The notes below the pieces were generated by a model. It made no database searches, had not been told where the DNA came from, and saw only the letters and a list, made by a program, of their open reading frames with translations. From NCBI GenBank assembly GCA_030248295.1, contig JASANH010001081.1:62001-126000 (forward strand): a stretch of 64,000 nucleotides of DNA, read 5' to 3'. The DNA comes from Mesodorylaimus sp. YZB2_4 (Eukaryota; Nematoda; Enoplea; Dorylaimida; Dorylaimidae). Of this stretch, positions 27,201 to 42,200 are shown piece by piece. Made by a program: the position numbers and the translations under genes. Numbering within the stretch: the stretch's first letter is position 1; each line of letters starts with the position of its first letter.

Positions 27201-30200
27201 AGGTTTGTTTTCTTTTGGTGAATTTAAAAAACTTTCTTTGAAAAATAAAGATTTTAGAGGATGATCCATGTCTAATTGGGAATGGAGGTTGCAGCCATAT
27301 TTGCCAAGCACCGTCTGCGCCAGGCTTACCTCCCATTTGTTCTTGTCCTAAAAATTTCATTTTGGATTCGGATAAAATGACGTGTCTAGGTAAGATAGGA
27401 GTTTCGAAATTGAGAGCACTGGTAAGAGAATTTCGGTTGCAGAAGCGAAAGAATGGATCGTAAAACCAATGGACTGCCCTCAAGTCCCCTATGGACACCC
27501 AACTTGTGTTAGTGAATGCGTGCATGACGATAATTGCGACGGGGACAAGAAGTGCTGCAGCAACGGATGCGCGTACGTCTGCTTGAGTCCAGACTTAGGT
27601 AAGGCGGCAGCTCTCTTGCTGTGTGCGGCTGGTGAAACCCACTGTATTTCATACCGTAGTGGAAAGATCCTTGCCGGATGTGTCCATCAATCCACCCGGA
27701 CCCTTGGAAGTGCGTCCTGGTGGCCAGGTGAACTTGACTTGCACCGGCACTGGATTGCCATTGCCTTCCCTGACTTGGTATCAGAACGAAAGACGCATGG
27801 TTCAGAAGGAAGGTGGACTAGGTCGTGGGGATCCATCGCTGACTGCTTCGAAGACAATATTCATCAAAGAATTGTTCACGACTTCGACGTTTCGATGCGA
27901 GGGTGTCAACGATTTCGGGTGGAAGTCGGTCGAGACAAAGGTCACCGTCCTAGGTGAGCATGGTCTCTAGGTTAGATGGTGAGACAGTTGGGAGGAGATA
28001 TTTTTGAATAGACCTCTACTGTGATAGCAAATACAGTCACCCTGCTTTACCGTTGCTCCTCCATTTTAGGGCCAGGGTCGATGCCGCATACCATTCGACA
28101 TCGAGTTCGCGGTGCTAATATTACTTTGACTTGGAAACCACCAATATTCCCCAATGGACAGATAACCGTAAGTTGCCCGGCAATTGCTATTTTAGCGATA
28201 TTTACTCTTATCGTAGGGATGCGTAAGGTCTCTAGAATGACCTGTGCGTGTCGCCTTTCGTGACCCTTGCGACTGATAAGAGGAGGCTCAAGCCGCAGAA
28301 ACCACCCCACTCTCCACGGACAAAGCAGTATTTGTTGGGGTACCCAGCCCGCGCCGTGTGAGGAGACCCGCATTCCAACGCCTCCCGCCCCATAAGGATT
28401 CTCCTCGTTCATCGGGAAGATGGGTGAGTCTGCACAGGCGCAGAGAGGTCACCGCGTTGAATGCAGGCCAGCCAGTTTCCAGCTCTGCCAAGCAAGCCAG
28501 CTCACAGGCCGGGGCAGGTGCAGTTTTCGGCAAGAGGAAAGGGTCTATGGCACAACCGCTTCAAGAAGCAACTCTTGACTGGAAGAAAAATACTCCAACA
28601 GCCAATTCGTGAAGTCAGGGTTCAGCCACTCGACCTCGACCTGTCTTGTCTCGACCGCGACCAGGGAGAGTGTGGACAAGTTTTAGACACTGCACTTAAG
28701 GACATCCACGCCAATCTCACAATATTCTGGGTCTGGTAATATCACCCTCCACTCTCTTTCTACGTAGGGCTACAAAATCTATTATACCAGCGGCGATCCA
28801 AGAAGACCATTGGCCAGCTGGCAATATGTGGACGTGGGCAACGTGGAGAAAACGGTCATCACGGGCCTGGACCCACTGACTCGTTACTATTTCCGAATGC
28901 AGGCGATCAACGACCGAGCGCCTGGTGTGCTCTCGCTTATCTTCCATATAAGGACGCAAGAAAGAGGTATGGTCTTTTGTATAGATGTGATTTTCCATAA
29001 TAGCAGTTTCTTAAAGTTTAGAAGTGGCCCCATCTGTGATCATCGAGGGTTTCAACGCTCCATATGGCCGTGTACAAATAGAGCCTTTGGCCAATGTCAA
29101 CCTGACGTGCAGGGCGACCAGTGGATGGCCACAACCGGCCATCGCTTGGTACCGCGACGGGGTACCCATAAGTGAGCCAAGTGATAAGGCACCGGCTGTG
29201 GATTTGAAGCTGACTGCTGTCATGGAGTCGACGAGGTTCGAATGTATCGCCACCAACAAAGTGGGATCGGCCAATGGAAGCGTGGACGTTGTTGTGACCG
29301 GGCCGGGTACTCCTCCACAACAAATACAATACCGGGTGGTGGACGGCACGAACATTGATTTGTCCTGGGGTGCACCATCCATTACCAATGGCCCCATTAT
29401 TGGCTACGTTGTATTCTACACTGCTGACGACCCCGATGCGCCCTTGAGCGAATGGGAAGCCGAAATTGTTGAGAAAGCGCAGTCAATAGTTCTTCGAGAT
29501 CTGCGTCCCAACTCCAAATATCACGTTCGTATACAAGCATTCAACGAGTTTGGACACGGGCCAGCCAGTCCAGCTCTCCCCATCGATATCGGTGCACCTT
29601 GGGCGTTGCCCCACGTAACAATCGATCCGCGCCCGACCGATCTTGTAGAACCAGGATCAAAGTTCAACATTACGTGCCGAGCAACTGGAGTCCCATTGCC
29701 GAGTGTTACCTGGAAGAAGGGCGGTGAGGAAATTATCAGTGCTCCCGCCTTCTATGGACCTGGAGAAGGTGTGGGCAAGCTGCTAGTAATTGAAAGAATC
29801 TTCGAAACCACTCAGTTCACGTGCGAGGCCACCAATAGCGCGGGCACGATGGTGTCGGACCTGGAAATAGTGGTGAGAGGACCCGGCTCACCTCCTGAAA
29901 GCGTTCATGCAACGGCCGACCGTCAGACCATCGCTGTGACTTGGGAAGAGCCCGAGTATCCAAATGGAGAGATTCAAGGGTACAATCTGTATTTCATAGA
30001 ATCTGCTAACGATACGCTGCCATTGGACAATTGGAAACGAGTGACCATCGAGGATGGACAGCGGTTTGATTGGACATTGATCAACTTGAATTACCACACT
30101 CCATACACAGTTCGCATGTCAGCGTTCACTCGTGATCAGGAGGGCCAGCCATTGGAGGGACCAATATCGGAGAGGGCGTATGCCACAACGTCGAGGGATG

Positions 30201-33200
30201 GCGAGCCCCCGAGAATCGTCATGAACCCATCAATCCCCAGCATTAAGATTCTACCGGGCGGCCGGGTCAATGTAACCTGTACGGGAGTGGGAATACCAGA
30301 GCCGCACGTGAAATGGTGTGTCAGCACTGGCCAAGCTTTAGCCTCTGGAAACAGAATGCGTTTTGTTTCAGGTACAAAAATGGCAAGCTGATGGGCCCTG
30401 AAGTAAACCCAGAGTTGCCCCCGGGCTCTGCTGTCTCTTCATTGGCTCTCGTCATCGATGAATATTACGAGACCTCGTCGTTCGAATGTAGAGCAATCAA
30501 CCCGCTGGGCACAGCCAATGCTGGAGTTAGAGTGGATGTGTTAGGGCCTGGGTCGCCTCCTCGGGATATCTACCCCATCGTTTACAGTAACACGATCGAC
30601 ATTCAATGGCAGGAGCCGATGTTGAAGAATGGAAACATTACGGTGAGTGCAGAGTGCAGCCTATGACCCGTGAGTGGCGACTAAAGCGCCTTCTTGCCGG
30701 TGGCCGGATAAGATTCATGCTAAAGGATTCCCTAGTCAAAATACGACCATCCTGGAGCGGCTGGGACTAGTAAATAAGGACTGCCTCTGACCGGCGGGGG
30801 TTTTATTGCAGGGTTACGAAATCTGCTTCACCTCCGACCCAACCCAAGACGTCAAACATTGGGCGACAGTTTTTGTTCCTGGGGCAGCTGACCATCACAA
30901 ATTGATTGATTTATTGCCCAATACCAACTACACTTACATGGTCCGCGCCTTCAATCAACACGGCCCTGGACCATGGTCGCATCGACATACAGTTGCCACT
31001 GGGTCACTTGGTAATGCGAGATCGCCGTGCTTTGCTACGAGTATTGTTGCTGTTTCTTCTAGAAAGCATACCCCGACTGACCATCTATCCTCCTGGGGAT
31101 GTGTATCGGATCAAAGTGGGCGACACAGTAAACCTGACTTGCATAGCCGATGGATTTCCTCCCCCCACAGTCACCTGGCACATGGAAACTGTAGCGCAGG
31201 ACCCACGATTTGTGCCCGAAGCGCAGGAAGTGACATTGAGTCTGGACAATGTCCGAGAGTCGTTCAGTATCGATTGCATCGGAATGAACCCGTTGGGCGA
31301 GGACAGAAAGACTGTTCGGGTAGAGGTGTCAGGTTGGTGAACAGGAGGGTTGGCTTTACAAGCAAAGTCCATCGTATGGGATGTTTAGGACTCGGTGGCG
31401 CCCCAGTCAACCTTGAGGGAACCTCCAAAGGAACAACTGCGCACCTACGATGGGAAGCACCAGATGTTATCGAGGCAGACATCAGAGTAAGAATTGTCGC
31501 TTGTCTTTGTGTTACAGCCCATACAGGTCCGCTGAAAGACGACAAAATTTTAGTATTACCTGCTCTATTTTACAAACACGCCAGAGATTGCTGACGAGCG
31601 ATGGCAAATCGCCTCCGTCCCACTACGGCTTCCAGGAGAACCTCTGCACTATTTCTGGGAAGTCCAAGATTTGAAACCATCAACGCAGTACACATTCAAA
31701 GTGAGAGCGTACACGGACGAAGGACCCGGACCATTTTCGAATTCAATTGTATTGAACACGACTGACAGTAAGGACCAGAGTGTTCGTATCTCCCAGGGAA
31801 CAAAAGTTTGCGTGGTGCATCAAAGAGGCCATCAAGCGCAAGTCGCCATCCCCAAAGCTAGGCTCGAACTGTTTCTGCCTTAGAGTGGTTCATCCACATG
31901 GAAGTACATCCTGACACTACAACCGAGGTACCCGCTGGTGGTGGTATCGATCTGCTGTGCAAAGCCAAGGGTGATCCGCCCCCGCTGGTCTCATGGCGTC
32001 TTAACGGCAAAGTGATCGCTACTCCACGCCCCTACGTGTCCATCTTGAAACTGGATCCAGTGACCGAATTGACGGCGGTGACTTGCGTAGCTGAAAATGA
32101 TCTCGACACGTTGGATAAGACAGTGCAACTAGTGCCGTCAGGTATCTGAAGTTTTTGAGATGTGTAGAGGGATTTAGAGAATGGATCACATAGAACTGCT
32201 TTTGATAGGACCCTAACCTCTTGTCGAGGTCGATATACGGTGCACTTGTCTTTTCAGATCGGTGGCAAACAAGCGCTATACCGACCACTTGGCCGGACGA
32301 AACCGATGGAGGCACAGTACTCGATTGGACAGACCTGTTGGTGGGCGCTGATGAAGGAACGGTAAGAGCCGTAGGAGAGGATATTTAAGAGTGAAAAAAT
32401 CAGTCCTACTCCTCAGATGTACACCATTTACTACACGGAGAACCCTGCTCTGCCCTTGGATGAATGGTCCCAAGTTCGAACCGGATTCCCGCTGAACATG
32501 CGGCTACCAAACATTACCGAAGATCAAGTCTACTCTGTGCGTGTGCGGGTCTTGCCTCCGGACAGGGAATGGTCAATCATAACAGCACCGACTCAGGTCA
32601 TTACGCCGAGTAAGTACGATTATGGAATGTAGTTAGCCGTTGTGTAGATTTTGAACTGATGGCCTTGACATTTCAGAGTTCCCATCCAACGTGAGCATGG
32701 TTGTGGAAGATGAAACTACGAAGCTGGCATGGGATGAGGTGAAGATACCAGACTCTGATGTAACGGGCTATACAATCTATTACACCGATGATCAACGACG
32801 TCCACTGAAGGAATGGCATAGTGAGGAGATCCCAGCAGGTGTCGTCAATTCGGCTCCTTTGCCTAACATTCGCCCTGACACACCCTACTATGTGAAAATG
32901 ATGGTTCAAACAGACAAACGGGAGCGGCTTCCTACTGCAGTCTACAAAGTGCGAAGTCCAAAATTCAATCGTTGCGAGTGGGCGAAATGCGAGCACTTTT
33001 GCACCGTGATAGAAGAGGAGTTCGATACTGAGTGCTCGTGCAGGCAGGGCTACCAGTTGAACGAGGATGGCCGCACATGTTCTGTGGCTGGCACTGGTCT
33101 ACCACCAGCCGAGGTATGGACCATGTTACCAGCAGCTGATGAGATCTGCTTGGACGAACCTGATCCCGGATCCTGCGAACAAACGTCGGAGACAGTATGG

Positions 33201-36200
33201 TACTATAATAGCAAGCTGGGCAAGTGCTTATCCTTCGTTTATGGCGGATGCGACGGAAACGATAACAGGTTCATTGATCGCCAAGATTGCATGGAAAGAT
33301 GCAGCACCAAACCGTGCATGGAACAGCGAAGACAAACTGTGCATTTGCCAGAGACGCAACGTCTTAAATGCGATGCCAGTGGAGATTTCGAACCGAGACA
33401 GCTCGATCATAAAACCAAGGAATACTACTGTGTACATCCAATCACCGGAAAGGAAGTAGCGAACAGCCGTGTAGATGAAAGCGCCGTAGCTGGTCAGCCA
33501 TACTGCAAAAGTAAGCACCTTGCTGTTTAGAGAGCACACCCTGTTTCCATCTGCGCATTTTGCAGGCTGTGAGCTAAAACGCGAGCATCACTCATTCAGT
33601 CCATCAGGACAACCACCACCTGACTGCGATTCGAAAGGCCATTACGAATCGACACAATGCGATTTAGAGAGTGGCAAGTGCTGGTGCGTGGATCCGATGA
33701 CTGGCGAGGAAGTGGAAGGCAGTCGAGTGCCTAAAGGTCAGAAACCCAAATGTGGGGGAGCAATACCAGGTACAAAACCAGAGAAGTGGAGAGTGCATAG
33801 TGATGGGGAGTGGCACTACGGATCGTGGAAGTCAGTTGGAAACAAGACAGCAAAGGAGTACACCGTCTATTTCACCGTGGATCCAAAAGAGCCACTGAAT
33901 AAGTGGTATCAGATCACCTTGAGAGAACCAGTGCAGCCCGCCAAGTTAGCGGTGCACAAATTCCTACCACCAAAGGCCACGACGACCTGGGTTTTGCAAC
34001 CAAGATACGATGATGGGCTTGGCGAGCTGTCGGACGAATATGTGCTGATACCAGATGGTAAGGCTTGCCATAGACATTACCTACACAGTATTCTGTTAAT
34101 GCTAATGCTTTCAGCTCCTCTGCAACCACTGGACTTTCGAGTGGAGGACGTCCAACCACGATCAGCTAGGCTGAAATGGTTTCGTGATAGGAAGCTGGAG
34201 CCGCCGGGCCTTGTTTATACCTTCTATATCACTGATAAGGGCACTGGCGATACGCATCTTCTCAGGTCATCTGAAGTGTGGGATCAGTTCTTGCTGCCTG
34301 TCGAGCCAGATCAAGAATACGAAGTCTATGCGACAGCCACGGATGCGAGCGGGCGGGAAGGGCCACCGTCGGCGAAAGCTTATTTTAGAACTCCAGCGGA
34401 TGCTGTTGAAGTGTCAGTGATGCCAGGAGTGGGAACACAAAAGCCGGAACAACCTACAGAGGCGGGTACTGCAGGTGACACGGCATTGACTGCGTCTACT
34501 GTATTTTGAAAAATGGTTGCCTTTAATTTATTGTAGGCTTAGAAACAGAGTTGCCAGGTCTTCCAGAAGTGACTGGTCGCATGGTCACGGTGACAGCCGC
34601 GCATGGTATTACGTTCATAGGGGGCACTAAAATCGAAGGCAGCACCCCGTCTGGTGCATCAGTAGAGGCAATTTCAGGTAGTCATTGTTTGTTATGGGTT
34701 GCAAGGCATTTTGCTTGATTCGCCACTTCTAGGCGTACCTGCATTGCCAGAAGGACTTGAACATGTTTTATCCACCGAAGCATCTGAAGTCAAGTCTATT
34801 CCAACGGGTGTCACTGAGTTCGCAGCAGCAAGTTCGATCAGTCCAGAAATCGGATGGGTATCAACAGCGGTGGTGCCAGGAGAGATTTCATCAGATATCC
34901 CGATCGGGGATGCTTTCACACAAGAAGGCAAACTTACCACAGCTCGTCCAGAAGTATCTGCTGGCTTCATCACTCCTGCTGTCGGATGGCCTCCACTCGC
35001 AACTGGTTCAAGTCTTGAAACAAAGAAAATGACACCTGAAGCGGAAGTGCTTCCAGCAAGGCCAGGAATGGACGTCAAGAAAGAAACGGTATCGCCTGAG
35101 GGGGTCGTCAGGGTCACAGATGGATTTACGGCAGCATTTAATGCTACCTTGCCATTAGACATTTTTGGAGCGACAACAATAGACCTGGAAACAAAGACTC
35201 CACTAGGTGTATCAAAGGAAGCCGCAACCCCGGGCCCTGGACTACCATGGGTGTCGGGACCAATTACTGAAAGGCTACTTGCTGAACCATTTGATATGAC
35301 TCCTTCTGCGACCGGCTCGCCATTGATGGAAGCGGTTACATTATTCCCTCACGTGACGGGATATGAACCAGAAATCGCGGGCGGACCGGAAAGCACCTCG
35401 CCGCAGGAAGCCATTATACCAGAAGGCTCAACGGCTCTTGTAAAGGTGGCGACTGCTGCTGCATCAGGAGTGACATATGCTGGGTTGCCTAGAGGGGAAA
35501 TCACGATTCCAACTGAACCAACGGAGGCGGGGTTGACTGGAGAGCCCTCCATGCCTGGTCGCGTGACTATTAGTGCAGAGGATGCGAGTACACCAAAAGC
35601 CACTTTTGCTTCTTACGTCACCGGAAAAGTCGTGAGGCCAACGGCTGGAGTCAGTCCAAAGACACCCATCAAAGAATTAGGATTATCGACACGTGTCCTA
35701 GAAATCACTCCGTCAATTGGAAAAGCTACGGAAGAGACCGTGGAAGGAATATCACAGCCCCCAGCTGGCACTGCCGCAGGTGCAGCAGCATCACTAATGG
35801 CAACATCATCAACACCAGTCATGACAGAGGCTAAAACTGGAGTGATCGCTCCGATTACTGACGAACCAGGGGGAAGCAAGGTGCCGATCGATACTGGAAA
35901 ATACTTTCCTGACGCTACAGCAGGTCCCAAGCCAGAGGAGGCAGAGACCATTGCTCCAGGCGTGACTAAAGAAGCTTCTACAGCATTGCCAGCCACGGCA
36001 TACCGCCATGCGGTCACCGAGGATACAACAAAGATACCAGGGGCCCCATATGTAACGGCCAGAGTGACTGCTGCATCACCTGATAAAATGCCCAAGAAGC
36101 TTCACCCGGAAATAAAGTCCGAGGATACTAAACGACCAGCAGCGGCAATACCAACATCAGTGATATTAGTAGAAGGCGCAACTATGGAGTCGCTGGAAGT

Positions 36201-39200
36201 GGCAACAGAAGATGTGGGAGAAGAAGGCACGTCTACAGTTCCCGCGATGCCGTATGTTACTGCCAGAGCAGTTGCACCACCAGCCCCAACTGGCGAGGAT
36301 TTGAGTGTTACTAGACAAGATAGTAAGATTCCTGGCCTAGAGACAGTAACAACGGAGACGATTGGGAAAGCTGAAGGATCGCTAGCATCGCCAAGTGTGC
36401 CGGTACGTCCGAAAGAGACGACATTTGCTACTGCGACACCGCTGTTCGAAGGACCTAAGCAAACAGGAGAAACAGTCGAAGCTGAAGCTGAGATTACAGA
36501 CACAGAAGAAGAAGTGACCGTGCCATCAGGAAAACCAGAAACCCCATCTCCAGGGGCGCGTGGATTAAAAACCACTCCACGAGGCCCATTCTTTGTTGAA
36601 ACGACAACCGCTCTAGAACTACCAGAAGAGGAGAAAACAAGAATGTGTGAAGAAATCAATGTCCCCTTGGACTTGGTTATCGTCTTGGACGCATCAAATT
36701 CGAAAGATGACCATCCTGTTATCAAGGGGTCACTGGTGGACATGTTGGACAGTTACTTCGTTGTTGATGAAGACAATGTCAAGGTGGCCTTGATTCAATA
36801 CAGTCATCTGATGGCTGTGGAGTTCGCCCTGGGGCAGTACGCTAACAAAGATGATATGTTGGACCACGTGCTACAGGTCCCTTTTATGGGTGGTGACAGC
36901 CACACAGAAATCGGTTTGGCAGCCGCAGTAAATCTGTTTCAAATCGGCGGTCGATCAGATGACGTTCCCAAGGTGGTGTTGCTTATCTCGGATGGTTCCT
37001 GGGTCGGTGATGCCGCATTGGTGGCATGGCAATTGCAAGAATCTGCAGTTTACGTATTAGCTGTGGGTGTCGGCTCTGAGATCACCCAAGAAGAGCTGCT
37101 CTCTGTTGTGGGTGATGACGAAGATCGCACGATTTCCTACCCAAACTGGGCTGTTGCAAAATCCAAATTGTCCCACGATGTCCTCAGCAAAATATGTTCT
37201 TTCTTGGAGCTGGTGGGCGAAGGAGAAATGCCGGAACCAACCGAGGAGCCTGAAAGTATGTCGACATGGGCCGCTATGGATAATACATCTAATACATCTA
37301 TTTTTTATCTAGCTGGCTTCTCGCCCAACCTCCGTGTCATCAACATAACGTCCAATTCGGCAGTGATCGTCTGGGATCAGGATGAAACTTGGCAAGGGCC
37401 AGATATTCGATACGAAGTTGGACTGATCGATCGAGCCAGGGGTACTATTCGGCGCAGCAACGTCTCGAGCTTAGATAATCACTACGTCTTGTCCTTACGA
37501 CCCAGAAAGGAGTACACTGTTCACTTGACTGCAGTCGGCGATAAGATAGGACGAACACCACCATCGAGGTCGGTCACTTTCATGACACTTCCTGGGACCC
37601 CTAGGCCGACGAAAGTGACTCCGAAAGCCACAATCAGGCCAACACCATTCAGGGTTATCACAACTACTGGTAGCAATTCTAGGTACATAGCATGCTTCTA
37701 TTGGGTCTAGCACATCCTTTTTAGATTCATCGGCACCTGGTGAAGTAAGCATCACGGATGTGAGGCTCGGAGACAAGATCGTGTGGGAAGTCGAGGATCG
37801 CACGAAGGACACATCTGACTGGGTGCGTACTTTATGCGACACACCCGCTCATTGTGCGTTGGCAGTGGCTTTTATTTTACTTCAGGAATACATAATATAC
37901 GGCGCCGAGGGCATTTACTGGGACTCGAATATACCACCAGGGTCACAAAAAATCGTCATCACCGACGGCCAATTGCGTAGTCACCCCCTCTCGGATCTGG
38001 ATTTCCCAAGTGATAACTACACATTCTGGATTCGCGCAAGGAATGAGTTTGGAGACGGTCCACTGTCCACTGCAGTCATAGCAACACGACCTCGGTCGAC
38101 GACAGGTGACACGAGTTAGATCTCAATTTGAGAAAAAAACCAGGCCTCGGCTCCTGATGGTTTTGCTCTGGCTCTGCATTAGGCGTGGATTCACTATACG
38201 AATCCACACCTATCAGTATACTGGTTAAGGGAGCCGCCCTTATCTCCTAAGTCAGGGCCAGGCGGAGACTGACAAGGGAACATCGCCAACCGTCAAGTCA
38301 AACTTTAGAGAACGAAGAATTGTAGTGTTCCTAGGTCCAAAAGATAGCTCTGTGCAAAATATTAGAGGCCTCTGGCTAACTGGTCAGCAGTGGTCAGCGT
38401 CTAAAGTCCTGAAGTTTTGTGTGGTAAGGAAGCCGAGCGTTGAGGAGAACATGCAGAGTTCTTTCCAAACTCGGTGTTTGGGTTCGGAGTTTCGAGTTTA
38501 AGCTTCCAACACTCTAGTTCGGGGTTTTTTCCTGAAAAACACCCCAAAAATCTACTGTAGTAGAATCCAAAAATTTTACTGCACTTCTAAGCACTGAACA
38601 CTGCTGACCAGTTTGCCAGACGCCTCTAATATTTGGCAAAGAGCTTTCTCTTGCACCCATGAATATGTTACAATTTTTCGTTTTCCAAAGTTCGACTTAA
38701 CGGTTGGCGATGTTCCCTTGTGAGTGCGAGATAAAGGTCAAATGACCGGCTTGGTTTGCAGGCATCGATAGAGGGCTGGCTTTCAGTTACTGCATTGAAC
38801 TAATGTGACTGTGAGTCACGGCTGGATCAGATGGGGGCTTGTAGGATCTGATGGGATCTGATGGGATGGGATCGGATCAGATGAACATCGGATTGGATCA
38901 TGTGAAACTTTTCTTGACCGACCGCGCACGCATCATCATGTTTCAAAAGGCTGCCCCCGTCATGATATTTTTTACAAGCAGCGTGTAACCCTAAGCCAGG
39001 CAGGTAGATGGAGGAGGTATCACAAGCGCCCCTTTCAAAGCTTGACCACACTGCTCATCATGGATCTGCATCACAAGCTGCTACAGTAAGGTACCTATAG
39101 ATCAATGCTACTCATAAATGACCATACTATAATAATTTTTTCATAAGAACTGATATACCTTCGCACTCTGCACTAATAAGCGTGACACGTCAAAAGATCG

Positions 39201-42200
39201 CGGGAAAAAGGTCGCACGACAAAAGGTCGCAACAAAAAGATCGCAAAGGCAAGAAGGTCGCACGACAAAAGATCGCAACAAAAAGATCGCAAAGGCAAGA
39301 AGGTCGCACGACAAAAGATCGCAACAAAAAGATCGCAAAGGCAAGAAGGTCGCACGACAAAAGGTCGCAACAAAAAGATCGCAAAGGCAAGAAGGTCGCA
39401 CGACAAAAGATCGCAACAAAAAGATCGCAAAGGCAAGAAGGTCGCACGACAAAAGATCGCAACTAAAAAGATCGCATATATAAATTTTTAAGCAAATTAG
39501 AGCACTGCGTTAAAAAAATTTATTTTCACTCTCATAACATGTCGAAAATGGCCAGAAATACCATAATTTTACATTTTACACCCACTGTCATGAAACGTGG
39601 AACATAATACGAGTAGGTTGCATTAAAAACATATTTTAGAAGTTGTAATTATGAGCGACACCGCGCAAATAATCCATGATATCTCTGTTATCATAATCAT
39701 TTACGATTCTTTCGATTCTTTCCGCGCAATCCCGATACTTTCGTCGGCCTTGAGGCGGTTGCTGGCCAGCGACATACTGTTCGATCTTGGTTTCATTCAG
39801 ACTTTGCTCTTTCTTCAACGAATCGATGAATTTGAAAATCGATGGATGATGGGCGCCAACTAGCTCAGAAAAACCTCGATGCCACCCCTCCACCGAATTA
39901 TTAGTCTTCGCAATTCCATTAATCACCGATTCACGACAGTTCCAAAGTGGTATTGGAAACAATGGGCCACGTCTTATACCTCTGCGGTTTGGTCTGCCGA
40001 TCCAAGTGTCCTCGAAATAATCGACGACTGGTTGTGCCTCTGCTGGCAACAATTCGGCCAATTGCTCAAACGAATCCACCACCGCAGGAATCGGTACGAA
40101 AGATAATGCGGGCAGCATCCTCATTTGCAATCCAAAGTCCGGATCATTCTCATACCGATGTTGTAGGCCAGCAGCTTGGATTTTGCGCCAAATGCTTTGC
40201 GAAAAATGAAAAAAGCATCCACGCCTCTCCGTCTGAGGAAATTCAGAAGCGAATGCATTGATCGCCGCTTGCTCGAAATCAGTCATAATGGAAGTTGGAT
40301 TCAGATTTGCATTCAGCTCCTTCAACTCGGCCAATAACTTGGTGTACGTAACTTCGGTCTTGTTTGGCAAGAGAGCGAAGACTGATGGAATGACATTGTT
40401 GTAATGAACGCCATGAATGGTATACAACTGTTCGAAAAGCGGTGGTGCTGTCTTGAAAGTACCATCTGCGTACCAATGAGGGCTGCGCGATAGCAATTGC
40501 AAATTCCTCTCCGCAGAAAAAATCAAAATTCGATTTGGACCTTCGCCGCTGTCACGCAATAAAAACTGTTGGCCACCTTCGGTTTGTTGAAATTCGGGAG
40601 GAATGATCAAATCTTCCAGCGATCGAGGATTTGGAAGCACACCGCCGAGTACTCCCCGTCGTGTTCTCTGCACTGTACGTTTCATACATTGAACTGGCGG
40701 AAGTTGGCCTTGTACAGCAGCTGACAACCCAGCTGTCACTGCAGCAATAATTTGATGGGTCGATTCCTGGGCTCCTGAGGCTCGATCTTTAATGTTGTTC
40801 ACGACGTTTTTCACAGCTATCTTAGCTGGATCGGGGGCATGATTATGCTCGCCTGGCTCCTTCGACACCTGTCCGTTCTCAGTTTGCATTCGGGATCGGC
40901 AGTTTCCCCTGTTGTTTTTGAAATTCACGCACTTCCAATCGATTTTGTTTCCGCTTTCCCGCTCCTTTCCGAATAAGTGCCCGCGATAACAAAGCTGATC
41001 TTTCCCTTTCTGACTTTTTGCGAATTCTAAAGGCATCTTGCAGCAAAAAGAGAATCGCAAACTAACTCTAAGAAACAGCTGAAATGGCTAAAACCTTCAT
41101 CGACAGCTAAATTTATAGGGGGACATAAATGAGCTGTCATCACCTTCATTGTTTTTCATGGTTTTGTTTCTTGCGACCTTTTATACCATGCGACCCTTTT
41201 GTCCTTGCGATCTTTTTAGTTGCGATCTTTTGTCGTGCGATCTTTATGCCCTTGCGATCTTTTTGTTGCGACCTTTTGTCGTGCGACCTTTTTACTGCGA
41301 TATTTTGACATGGAATCATTCTCAGAGTGCATAGCGACATATTTGTTGGGTAAGTAAAGCTGCCAAAGATAAGGCCACAGTCAGAAGAGCACATTTGTTG
41401 CAGATATACCATCCCCTGTAACCACACCAGGTCTTGTAACACCCGATACCCGACTTTCTACAGTACTGCCAAGAACTGTGAAGACTATTAAACCGACGAC
41501 GAGACGACCACCAGGAGTCACCCAGAAAAAGACGACTGCAAGAGGCAAGACGACTAAAAAAGTAACGAGCCCAGCTGGAGCTACGCGAAGGCCACCATCG
41601 AGCATTACGACTAAAATGGGAAGACGGCCAACAACAGCCAAGCCAGTGACAGCCATCCCAGATTTTACGGCGCCAGAAGTATTGACGATCAACATAACAA
41701 CAAGGCCAGGCCTACCTGGCACAGTGCAGCCAGAAGGTGCATCCGCTAAACCAGCAGTTACATTGATGGGCGGTGTCTCCACAACAGCTTCAGTTCCGCA
41801 GCCCCTTGTAGGAGCACCTGAGATGAAAACTACAAAGTCGGCTGTGCCAGAGACAGGGCCCACAGCAGCGCCTGAAGGTGCACCAGGTGAAGGCCTAACA
41901 CCTAAGACTCCTGCCAAACCAGGAGTAACAGCGGGAGGAGCAGCAGTGCCAGGTTTAACATCGTCAGTGACGACGACGACAAAGCCTGAAGCGACAGAAA
42001 TCGCACCTGGAGCGACAAGTGGGAAAGTGAGCTCGAAAAAAGCTCCAGGCATATCCCCAGTGGCGATAGCAGTGACACCCGAAGGAGCTACGACACCCGA
42101 GTTGCCAGGAGTGACGGCGATCGGCATACCAGTACCAACTACACCCAGGCCTGTTAGCACTGCAACTTACAAGAAGGGTGAGATTACCAACATCGTCTTT

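Larger units (their letters stand above)
39185..41312 (-). mobile_element. MULE DNA transposon with minisatellite-like terminal repeats
   Basis: The transposase gene is flanked by inverted ends GTCAAAAGATCGC (left) and its counterpart GCGATATTTTGAC (right). Just inside, both ends carry GGTCGCACGACAAAAGGTCG / CTTTTGTCGTGCGACC blocks. The left end is expanded into six 46-bp tandem units (39210-39474), the right end has about 150 bp with fewer units. The inverted 8-mer GCACTCTG/CAGAGTGC lies a little further out on each side. A MULE-type 8-11 bp target duplication was not found by eye. It sits in the giant-gene intron, oriented against it. Confidence 0.82.

Noticed and set aside
34692-36743. Long minus-strand open frames opposite exon 24
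   Set aside because: They are antisense to the Thr/Pro/Ala-rich mucin coding region, whose codon bias suppresses stops on the other strand; no domain or start context.
39210-39474. Regular repeat array resembling CRISPR
   Set aside because: Units are contiguous 46-bp tandem copies without unique spacers, form the end of a MULE, and the genome is eukaryotic.
41381-42160. 259-codon minus-strand frame
   Set aside because: Antisense shadow of the mucin exon 41404-42177 of the giant gene.
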